Of a DNA stretch of 64,000 nucleotides, positions 1-6,748 are shown piece after piece. Position numbers and translations under genes: made by a program. The stretch lies in NCBI GenBank assembly GCA_005880915.1, contig VBIW01000052.1, positions 1 through 64,000 on the forward strand, written 5' to 3'. Source of the stretch: Chloroflexota bacterium. Its GTDB lineage: Bacteria; Chloroflexota; Dormibacteria; Dormibacterales; Dormibacteraceae. A model generated the notes under the pieces. It saw nothing but the letters and a program-made list of their open reading frames with translations, had not been told where the DNA came from and made no database searches. Numbering within the stretch: the first letter of the stretch is position 1; every line of letters starts with the position of its first letter.

Positions 1-16
1 CCCGAGTGATTTACCT

Positions 17-286
17 ATGGCTGTTTCAGGACGAAGAAGATTCGACGACGACAAGGTTGTTCGGTATGAGACCGCGGAGAAGGACTTCGAGGTCGAAGTC
101 TCGCGCACCCTCAACAAATGGTGCGTCACCGTCTACCAGCAGCCGGACCGCCAGATCCTGGTTCAAGACTTCTTCCCGGAGCGTTGGAAAGCGCTCGCGC
201 GGGCGCAGGACTTCATCCGACTCCTGAACCAGCGCAAGAAGAAAGAAGAGGAAGAGGCGGCTCGGTCGGCAGACGACGATTTTTAG
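17..286 (+). CDS. Hypothetical small charged protein
   Basis: An 89-residue soluble protein of no family I recognise. It opens on an ATG at 17. The central part (about residues 33-64) mixes aromatic and aliphatic residues (WCVTVYQQ, then a segment with FF and W) as a small folded domain would. The tail from about residue 73 is almost only K, E, A and D. No membrane segment, signal peptide or metal site is visible. The next gene starts 22 bases downstream on the same strand but seems to have its own promoter. Two other frames are open here, but they read as arginine/serine-rich shadow protein. Confidence 0.6.
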   Translation: MAVSGRRRFDDDKVVRYETAEKDFEVEVSRTLNKWCVTVYQQPDRQILVQDFFPERWKALARAQDFIRLLNQRKKKEEEEAARSADDDF

Positions 287-293
287 CCCCCGC

Positions 294-299
294 TAGAAT
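294..299 (+). promoter_or_regulatory. TAGAAT -10-like box, leaderless arrangement
   Basis: TAGAAT lies nine bases before the GTG at 309. The same TANNNT-N8-10-start spacing recurs at several gene starts in this window. A TSS 6-8 bases downstream of the box would give a leaderless mRNA. No clear -35 is visible. Confidence 0.4.
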
Positions 300-308
300 T
301 CACCGCTC

Positions 309-494
309 GTGAACTGGGGTGTGCTGCGCGGAGAGTGGGGGGCGGTCACGTTCGTCCTGACCGTCATCCTGGGAATGATCGTCGTGCCTCTGGCTCTGTA
401 CCTGGCCAACGTGTCGCCTGGCGCGATCACCACGCCGAACATATCGACGGCGAGCGGTGCCCGGGCGAGCGGCGTGGCCACTTCGGCCCGGTAG
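309..494 (+). CDS. Hypothetical small single-pass membrane protein
   Basis: A 61-residue protein starting at GTG 309. Residues about 11-34 form one hydrophobic segment (GAVTFVLTVILGMIVVPLAL), followed by a Ser/Ala/Thr-rich tail. There is no signal peptidase or lipobox motif, so it is best seen as a small membrane-anchored protein of unknown role. The promoter-like box nine bases upstream supports this start. An opposite-strand frame (293-481) is also open, and short GC-rich ORFs are risky, so confidence is moderate. Confidence 0.45.
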   Translation: MNWGVLRGEWGAVTFVLTVILGMIVVPLALYLANVSPGAITTPNISTASGARASGVATSAR

Positions 495-508
495 TTCGCG
501 GGCCCGGC

Positions 509-1045
509 TCAGGCAGACAGTCCCCAGAGGAGCCGCTCGCCGTTCGGCTGCACGATGTCCTGCAGGGGCAGTGCGAAGCTGGCGATGGAATTGCGCTCCG
601 CCGTGACGCGCATCTCGATCACGTCTGACAGGCGCAGGTGCGCAACCACGGCGCAGTCGTGGAGGAAGGTGAACACCACGGGGCGGACCAGGTTCATCAC
701 GTAATCGGCGATTCGCGCTCCGTCGGAAAGCTTTTGACCCATCACGCTTCGGTCGCGAAACGCCAGCACGACGACCTCATCGCTGAGCATCACCGGGTCC
801 GTCCACGCGTACGCGCTCGACTTCGACCCGCTGAGCAGCTGAAGCAGCTCCGCCAGGCGGCGCATCGGGGGCTGCGGTCCTTCGAAAAGCAGCGGCACGT
901 CCCGCTGCGGCTCGTTGAAGCTCTGGGCCCGGTACTGCACCGTGAACCCGAGATCCGAGAGCCCGGCAAACGGCGCCGGGACCTTGATCATCATCTCGCC
1001 GAGATATGAATTGCTGTGACGCATGCTGGAACCGGACTCTTCCAT
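509..1045 (-). CDS. Hypothetical protein, 178 aa
   Basis: A soluble protein of no family I recognise. The ORF begins at an ATG at 1045. A second ATG at 1024 (MRHSNSYLGEMM) is an equally good start and leaves more room for the promoter of the divergent racemase gene at 1118. Residue use is balanced, with hydrophobic beta-strand-like stretches (VVVLAFRD, VVFTFLHD) and a length typical of a single domain. The plus-strand frame at 638-1009 is arginine/histidine-rich and looks like a shadow. No membrane segments or catalytic motif are visible. Confidence 0.55.
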   Translation of the reverse strand: MEESGSSMRHSNSYLGEMMIKVPAPFAGLSDLGFTVQYRAQSFNEPQRDVPLLFEGPQPPMRRLAELLQLLSGSKSSAYAWTDPVMLSDEVVVLAFRDRSVMGQKLSDGARIADYVMNLVRPVVFTFLHDCAVVAHLRLSDVIEMRVTAERNSIASFALPLQDIVQPNGERLLWGLSA

Positions 1046-1117
1046 GCCGTATTAACGCATGGAGGGCCACCGCAAGTCTCCTACGAACGGACGAGCGAGG
1101 CCACAATTGAGCTCGAA

Positions 1118-2257
1118 ATGCCCCTGACGGGAATTCGCGTCCTCGACCTGACGCGGCTTTTGCCGGGCGCTTACTGCACCCTCCTCCTCGCCGACATGGG
1201 CGCAGATGTGATCAAGATCGAGGAGCCCGGCGCCGGCGACTACATGCGCTGGACGCCGCCAATGGTCGCCGGACAGAGCGCTCTCTTCAGCGCCATCAAT
1301 CGGAACAAGCGAAGCATCACGTTGAATCTCAAATCCGACGCGGGTCGCGATCTGCTGCTGCGCCTGGCCGACGGTGCCGACGTGCTGGTCGAGGGCAACC
1401 GGCCTGGTGTCATGGCCAGGCTAGGTCTCGGTTGGGATTCGCTTCACGCCCGCAATCCGCGCCTGGTCGTGTGCTCGATCACGGGCTATGGGCAGGACGG
1501 TCCTTTTGCGTCCCGGGCGGGGCACGACCTCAACTACATGGCGACCGCCGGTGCTCTAGGTCTCAACGGCGACCGAGGCGGACCTCCGGTGCCACTCTCG
1601 GTCCAGGTGGCCGATATAGGCGGAGGCGGCCTCCAGCCCGCCGCCGCGATACTCGGCGCCCTGGTCGGCGTCCAGCGCGGAAGCGAAGGCCGCTGGATCG
1701 ACGCATCGATGACAGACGGTGCGGTGACCTGGCTCGCGATGGTGTTCGCTGCGCGCGGGACCGGCGAGGAGGTGGGGCGGGGCGACCAGAGGCTTGCCGG
1801 CCGCTACCCCTGCTACCGCGTCTACGCTTGCAAGGACGGCGGCTTCTACAGCGTCGGCGCGCTCGAACCGAAGTTCTGGAACGCTCTATGCACCGCCCTC
1901 GAGCGACCCGACCTTGCGGACCTCCAGTTTTCGGAAGCAGCCAACGCTCACGACACGATGGAGCAGATCTTCGCCTCACGCACCCGTGCCGAATGGCAGA
2001 AGAGATTGTCCGCCGTCGACTCCTGCTGCGAGCCAGTACTCGACGTGGACGAGGTGGCGGCACATCCCCAGGTGGCGGCCAGGAGGCTGATCGAAAACCG
2101 CGCCACCGGCGTCGAGGTAGGGCCGGCAGTGCGTCTGGGCAACGACTGGCGGCGCCGCGATCCGCCGCGGCTTGGCGAGCACAACGCAGAGGTGCTGGCG
2201 GAGATCGGCGTCGACGCGACTCAGCTCGAAAAGCTGGGCGCGGACGGAGTCATCTAG
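1118..2257 (+). CDS. Alpha-methylacyl-CoA racemase-like family III CoA-transferase
   Basis: A CaiB/BaiF (family III) protein of 379 residues. The start is the ATG at 1118, because MPLTGIRVLDLTRLLPG is the usual N-terminus; the frame stays open to 1016 but that extension is not family-like. It has the LLADMGADVIKIEEPGAGD motif. His136 in GHDLNY and Asp166 in VADIGGGG are 30 residues apart, matching the catalytic His126/Asp156 pair of mycobacterial alpha-methylacyl-CoA racemase. I therefore favour racemisation of 2-methylacyl-CoA over CoA transfer, which fits the branched acyl-CoA genes nearby. Its stop codon is shared with coaE on the other strand through a CTAG at 2254-2257. Confidence 0.85.
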   Translation: MPLTGIRVLDLTRLLPGAYCTLLLADMGADVIKIEEPGAGDYMRWTPPMVAGQSALFSAINRNKRSITLNLKSDAGRDLLLRLADGADVLVEGNRPGVMARLGLGWDSLHARNPRLVVCSITGYGQDGPFASRAGHDLNYMATAGALGLNGDRGGPPVPLSVQVADIGGGGLQPAAAILGALVGVQRGSEGRWIDASMTDGAVTWLAMVFAARGTGEEVGRGDQRLAGRYPCYRVYACKDGGFYSVGALEPKFWNALCTALERPDLADLQFSEAANAHDTMEQIFASRTRAEWQKRLSAVDSCCEPVLDVDEVAAHPQVAARRLIENRATGVEVGPAVRLGNDWRRRDPPRLGEHNAEVLAEIGVDATQLEKLGADGVI

Positions 2258-2841
2258 CCGAGCTGAGCCCAGGTGTTCTTCACCTGCTCACGGGTGGCCT
2301 CCCGGCTTCCGCTGTTGTCGACGATGTGCTGAGCCCGGACGCGCTTTTCCTCGATGGGCGTCTGCGAGGCGATGATCGCCCGCGCCCGGTCCTCAGTTAG
2401 ACCTCGGCCCTCTACCAGTCGGCGCAGCTGCAGCGCCTCGGGCACATACGCGAGCACCACGTCCGAGTAGATGTCCTGCAACCCGTTCTCGAACAGGAGC
2501 GGGACGTCGTGGATCACCACGTCGGCGCCTTGGCGCTCCGCCTCGATGGTGCGGGCGCTCATCCATAGCCTGACAAGGGGATGGACTATTGCGTTCAGGC
2601 GGTGGCGCGCGTCCTCGTCGTGGAAGACCAGCTCGCCCAGACGCTCGCGGTCGATGCGCCCTTCGCGGACGTACTCAGGTCCGAATTCGCTGACCACCGC
2701 GTCGAAGCCGGGGCTTCCGGGCGCGTACACCTCGTGGCTTGCCTCGTCGGCGTCGACGACGGTCGCACCCAGCTCGCGAAACATCTCGGCCACGGTCGTC
2801 TTGCCCGACCCCGCGCCGCCGGTCAGCCCAATGAGCTTCAA
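2254..2841 (-). CDS. coaE: Dephospho-CoA kinase
   Basis: Catalyses the last step of coenzyme A synthesis, phosphorylating the 3-prime hydroxyl of dephospho-CoA. The 195-residue protein begins MKLIGLTGGAGSGKTT, with the P-loop at residues 8-16, followed by VVDADEASHEVY and the DVPLLFENG motif of the CoA domain. The start codon is TTG at 2841, fixed by the canonical N-terminus. The gene is divergent from the FixC-like gene, whose likely GTG start is only nine bases away, and convergent with the racemase gene, with which it shares a CTAG. Confidence 0.93.
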   Translation of the reverse strand: MKLIGLTGGAGSGKTTVAEMFRELGATVVDADEASHEVYAPGSPGFDAVVSEFGPEYVREGRIDRERLGELVFHDEDARHRLNAIVHPLVRLWMSARTIEAERQGADVVIHDVPLLFENGLQDIYSDVVLAYVPEALQLRRLVEGRGLTEDRARAIIASQTPIEEKRVRAQHIVDNSGSREATREQVKNTWAQLG

Positions 2842-2850
2842 TTTGCGGAA

Positions 2851-4164
2851 GTGGCTGACGAGGAGAAATTCGACGCGGTGGTCGTCGGAGCCGGTCCGGC
2901 CGGCACCGCGGCCGCGATCACCATGGCGAAAGCCGGCTTACAGGTTGCATTGCTCGAGCGGGGCGCCAAACCGGGCGCCAAGAACGTCATGGGGGGCATT
3001 CTCTACAACTACTACCTCGAACAGATCGTAGGCGAGGACTGGAAGCAAGCCCCTCTCGAGCGGCCGATCATCGAGGAGCGTCGTTGGCTCATGACCCCTG
3101 AAGCGGCGATTGGGATCGACTACAAGAATCTTCGCAACCGGACGCACCCTCACTCGTACTCAGTTCTGCGCGCGCGTTTCGATCCGTGGTTCACCGAGCA
3201 GGCGGAGAAGGCGGGCGCCATGGTCGTGCCCGAGACGGTGGTGGAGCGTCTGATCGTCAAGAACGGTCGCGTCGTCGGGGTCGGCACCGGGCGCGGCGAC
3301 GATCTCTACGCAGAGGTCACGATCGTCTGTGAAGGGATCGGACTCGGAGCGGGACTGCTCGAGAACACCGTCATAGACGGCAAGCCCCTGCGCCGCAAGC
3401 TGCGGCCAGACGAGGTCGCGATGGCCGTCAAAGAGATCATGCAGCTCGATCCCGGCCTGATCGAGGAGCGGTTCAACTGCGAGTCCGGCGAAGGTTGCAC
3501 CGTCGAATGCTTCGGCGATTCGACGATGGGCATGTCGGGCTTCATGTTCATCTACACCAACCACGACACGCTGTCGGTCGGAGGCGGCGCGCTGCTGAGC
3601 GAGTTCAACAAGACCCTGCGCACGCCGAACGACCTGATGGAGCACTTCAAGAAGCACCCGGCGGTGAAGCCTCTGCTGCGCGGCGCGGAGACAGTCGAGT
3701 ACCTCGCGCACCTCATACCGGAGGGGGGCTACCGGGGCATCCCAAAGGTGTACGGGCCGGGCTACCTTGTCTGCGGCGACGCGGCCATGCTGTCGAACCC
3801 GGTGCATCGCGAAGGCTCCAACCTCGCCATGGAGTCGGGCCGGCTCGCCGGCCAGACGGTGGTCCACGCCAAGGAGGCGGGTGACTTCTCGGAGCGGCGC
3901 CTTGCCGAGTACAAAGGGCGGCTCGACCACTCCTGGATCATGGCCGACATGAAGAAGTACGACAAAGCCGTGCCGCTGCTCGAGCACAATCCCCAGCTCC
4001 TCCGCGAAGACCTGCAGCTCATCGACAAGGCGCTCGACGAGTTCTTCCGCGTGGATGGAACGTCGAAGTGGGAGAAGCAGAGCAAGATCTTCAAGATGCT
4101 GCGCAAGCACGGTCTCTTCCGGCTCGGGATGGACGGATTCAAGTCGTTCTGGGCGATGAAGTGA
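2851..4164 (+). CDS. FixC-like electron transfer flavoprotein-quinone oxidoreductase
   Basis: An FAD-dependent protein of the FixC/ETF-quinone oxidoreductase family, about 437 residues. It would pass electrons from electron transfer flavoprotein to quinone, the natural sink for the acyl-CoA dehydrogenases of this region. An N-terminal dinucleotide-binding motif (VVVGAGPAGTAAA) and the late FAD motif GPGYLVCGDAAML are clear. I chose GTG at 2851 because the open frame upstream (from 2581) is antisense to coaE. No FixX-type ferredoxin and no etfAB lie nearby, which is unusual for FixC. The stop overlaps the next start as GTGA. Confidence 0.85.
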   Translation: MADEEKFDAVVVGAGPAGTAAAITMAKAGLQVALLERGAKPGAKNVMGGILYNYYLEQIVGEDWKQAPLERPIIEERRWLMTPEAAIGIDYKNLRNRTHPHSYSVLRARFDPWFTEQAEKAGAMVVPETVVERLIVKNGRVVGVGTGRGDDLYAEVTIVCEGIGLGAGLLENTVIDGKPLRRKLRPDEVAMAVKEIMQLDPGLIEERFNCESGEGCTVECFGDSTMGMSGFMFIYTNHDTLSVGGGALLSEFNKTLRTPNDLMEHFKKHPAVKPLLRGAETVEYLAHLIPEGGYRGIPKVYGPGYLVCGDAAMLSNPVHREGSNLAMESGRLAGQTVVHAKEAGDFSERRLAEYKGRLDHSWIMADMKKYDKAVPLLEHNPQLLREDLQLIDKALDEFFRVDGTSKWEKQSKIFKMLRKHGLFRLGMDGFKSFWAMK

Positions 4165-5054
4165 AAGAGCTCTTGAAAACGGACGACGGGCTTGTCTACG
4201 AGGACGGGGTGCTCGCGCTGCGCGATGGGCGGGAGCTCGCCTGGCGCTGGTGGGGCGACCCCGCGGGAACTCCGGTGCTGCGGATCCAGGGCACGCCGAG
4301 CTCGCGGCTGCAGCGCAACCCGGACCCGAGCATCCAGCGTGACCTTGGCGTGGGGTATCTCATGGCCGACCGGCCTGGCTACGGAGGCTCGACTCGCAAA
4401 CCCGGGCGCGGCATAGCGGACATCGCGGACGACTACATCCAGCTGCTCGACGAGCATGACATCGACCGCGTGGCCGCGATGGGCACCAGCGGCGGCGGGC
4501 CGCATGTGCTCGCGCTCGCCGCGCGATATCCGGAGCGCATCTCGGCCGCGACCGTCGTGGTGGGAGGAACGCCACTGGTGCAGGAGGAGGTGGCGCACCT
4601 CGTTGGGGTCAACGCTCGCGGCTACGCCCTCGCCGAGCAAGGCTGGGAGCCACTGCACGAATTCCTGGTCCAGGTGCGCCAGCGGCTGCTCTGCGAGGAG
4701 GGCATGCAAGGCGTGCTCAGCGACGCACCGCCAAGTGATCGGGCGATCATGGCTGACCCGGTGTGGCAGCGGATGTCACGCGAGAACATCGCCGAAACGC
4801 TGCGTCAGGGCGCTGAAGGCTGGACGGACGAATCGCTCGCCATGCACGGGAGCTGGGACTTCGATCCGAGCGATGTTCAGGCGTCGGTCACGTGGTGGCA
4901 TGGGGACGACGACATGAACGCGCCGCTGTCAGCGGCACGACGAGTCCTGGCCAAGCTGAGCCGCGCCGACCTGCGCACCTGGCACCACGAAGGCCACTTC
5001 GTCTCGCTGACTCACGACAGAGAGATCGTCCAGGAGTTGCTCACCCGGTCCTAG
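4161..5054 (+). CDS. Alpha/beta hydrolase
   Basis: A 297-residue alpha/beta-fold hydrolase starting at GTG 4161, overlapping the previous stop as GTGA. The nucleophile elbow is GTSGGG with Ser110, the acid is in the HGDDD stretch (249-251), and the late HEGHF motif gives His279. The PAGTPVLRIQG segment forms the oxyanion region. The overlap suggests co-translation with the FixC-like gene, but the substrate cannot be told. The frame is also open upstream to 4068 inside the FixC-like gene; I reject that extension because it carries no family sequence. Confidence 0.85.
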   Translation: MKELLKTDDGLVYEDGVLALRDGRELAWRWWGDPAGTPVLRIQGTPSSRLQRNPDPSIQRDLGVGYLMADRPGYGGSTRKPGRGIADIADDYIQLLDEHDIDRVAAMGTSGGGPHVLALAARYPERISAATVVVGGTPLVQEEVAHLVGVNARGYALAEQGWEPLHEFLVQVRQRLLCEEGMQGVLSDAPPSDRAIMADPVWQRMSRENIAETLRQGAEGWTDESLAMHGSWDFDPSDVQASVTWWHGDDDMNAPLSAARRVLAKLSRADLRTWHHEGHFVSLTHDREIVQELLTRS

Positions 5055-5079
5055 TCAGGTCCTGCGCGCCGCCCATCGC

Positions 5080-5141
5080 CGGATAGTCCGGACGAAGCGA
5101 CCCGATGTCGGTCACCAACCTCGGATGGTCCGGACTATCCG
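5080..5141. terminator. Long inverted repeat between convergent genes
   Basis: Two perfect 14-base arms (CGGATAGTCCGGAC at 5080-5093 and its complement at 5128-5141) flank a 34-base loop. Each arm contains the palindrome TCCGGA. It fills the gap between convergent genes (ends at 5054 and 5157), so a bidirectional terminator is likely. There is no T-tract, so a protein site is the alternative. Confidence 0.5.
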
Positions 5142-5156
5142 AGGATCTGGCGATCA

Positions 5157-6665
5157 TCAGTGGCTGACGTTGACCTGGATGGAGTGGTAGCCGCTTGCTC
5201 CGCTGGGGTAGCTCGCCGCGCTGTTTCGGTCCTGCAATGCGCCAGATCCGTCTGTCGCCCGAACCATCAATTTGTAGGCCCCTTCCGTGGCGGGCGTCCA
5301 CGTCGATCGCCACAGGACCCACGTGAGGCTCGACAGAGGCGGGTCGAACGGCGCGGTGATCCAGGTCGATCCGCCGTCGGTCGTGTACTCGACCTTGCTG
5401 ACGCCCCGTTTGCCTGCGAACGCCACGCCGCCGACGTCGATCGGGCCCAGCTTGATGATCTCGCCGTCGCGCGGCGCGTCGAGGCGTGACGTTGTCTTGA
5501 CGACCGCGTTGTGGTCCCAGCCCTGCTGCTCCCAGTACCCGCCCGTCTCGCGGCTGACGAGCTCGATTGCATCAAGCCACTTCGGCCCTTTCATGCCGTA
5601 ATGGCCGGGGATGAGGATGCGCGCGGGGAAGCCGTGCTGCGTCGCGAGCGGTGACCCGTCGAGGGCGTACGCGACCAGGATCTCGGGCGAGGCCTGGATG
5701 GTGCTGAGCGGCAGGCTCTCCGTATAGCCGTCACGCGCCCGGAAGGCGACCCAGGTGGCCTGGGACTGCGGCGAGGCCATGGCGACCACGTCGCGCAGGG
5801 GGACACCGGTGAACGCCCCGGTGCTCATCAGATCTCCGCCCACGTTGTTGCTGATGCAGTTGAGGGTCACGTACTCGGTCGTCGCTGGAAGTGCGCGAAG
5901 GTCGGCCAGCGAGATGCTGACCGATCGATTCGCCAGTCCGCCGACGCCGAGCTTCCAGGACTGTCCGTCGACAACCGGGTCGGCGAAGTTCTTGGACACG
6001 ACATAGAAGTTGCTCAGCGGTGTGATCGCCGGCGAGACCCCTCTCAGTCCTGACTCCGGCGCGTTGAAGACCGCCTCGTACCAGTCGGGAAGCAGTCGGT
6101 AGGCAAGGGCGAGGACGCTGAATCCGGCGATGGCAAGGGGAACCGCGCTGAGGACACGGCGGCGGCCGGCATCGACGCCGGGCGAGGCCTGGGCCCCGAA
6201 CTGGAGCACCACTGCGTAGATCGAAAACAGGGCCGCCCAGATGAGTGGCGTCGCAGGCCCGTCGTTGAGACCGAGGAATCCAGCCCCTCCGACTGGCAGG
6301 AGGAGGCCGGCCACCACCACCCAGCCCAGCCCGGCAAAGGCGAACGGGAGGTACTGCGACGTCCAGCGCAGGCCGGCGACTGAGGCTGCCGCCCCGAGGA
6401 CCCCGAGCGCGACGACCATAGCGATGATCAGGCCGAACTCCTCGACCACTTTGCCCGCATGCTGCAGGGTGTCGATCAAAAAGCCGAAGACGAAGCCGGG
6501 CATCAGCGAGAGCAGCGGCTCGTTGAGGAGCTGGGTCAGCGGCCGAAGCCCGAGCAGCAGACCGGCGAGGTACATCAACGCGACAAGGGCAGCGCCGGCC
6601 ATGCATCCCCACCCGAAACCGTGCAGGGCCGCTTGTTTCCGTGTCACCGCGACAAGTTGTAACAC
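5157..6665 (-). CDS. Membrane-anchored sulfite oxidase-like molybdopterin oxidoreductase
   Basis: A 502-residue fusion of an N-terminal membrane region (about residues 15-205, with several hydrophobic helices) to a sulfite-oxidase-fold molybdopterin domain and a C-terminal Ig-like dimerisation domain. TLNCISNNVGG carries the conserved Cys that would ligate molybdenum. YGMKGPKWLDAIELVS and VEYTTDGGSTW are family hallmarks. The electron donor or acceptor is unknown, but membrane anchoring suggests contact with the respiratory chain and a catalytic domain outside the cytoplasm. The ORF opens on GTG at 6665; a second GTG six codons later could also serve. It is divergent from the S9-FHA gene. Confidence 0.87.
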   Translation of the reverse strand: MLQLVAVTRKQAALHGFGWGCMAGAALVALMYLAGLLLGLRPLTQLLNEPLLSLMPGFVFGFLIDTLQHAGKVVEEFGLIIAMVVALGVLGAAASVAGLRWTSQYLPFAFAGLGWVVVAGLLLPVGGAGFLGLNDGPATPLIWAALFSIYAVVLQFGAQASPGVDAGRRRVLSAVPLAIAGFSVLALAYRLLPDWYEAVFNAPESGLRGVSPAITPLSNFYVVSKNFADPVVDGQSWKLGVGGLANRSVSISLADLRALPATTEYVTLNCISNNVGGDLMSTGAFTGVPLRDVVAMASPQSQATWVAFRARDGYTESLPLSTIQASPEILVAYALDGSPLATQHGFPARILIPGHYGMKGPKWLDAIELVSRETGGYWEQQGWDHNAVVKTTSRLDAPRDGEIIKLGPIDVGGVAFAGKRGVSKVEYTTDGGSTWITAPFDPPLSSLTWVLWRSTWTPATEGAYKLMVRATDGSGALQDRNSAASYPSGASGYHSIQVNVSH

Positions 6666-6730
6666 CCGATCATGTCGTTTTCTTTACCGCTGATTGGTAC
6701 GCAGCGGCTGTAAGGGTCGGTCTCGACTGG

Positions 6731-6736
6731 TAGCAT
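6731..6736 (+). promoter_or_regulatory. TAGCAT -10-like box
   Basis: TAGCAT lies 12 bases before the ATG at 6749 in the divergent gap between the sulfite oxidase-like gene and the S9-FHA gene. It resembles the other TANNNT boxes of this window, with slightly longer spacing. Confidence 0.3.
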
Positions 6737-6748
6737 CCGCGGGTCGGC

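Noticed and set aside
2581..2850. N-terminal extension of the FixC-like frame
   Set aside because: These 90 codons are antisense to coaE and end just before the typical FAD-binding N-terminus.
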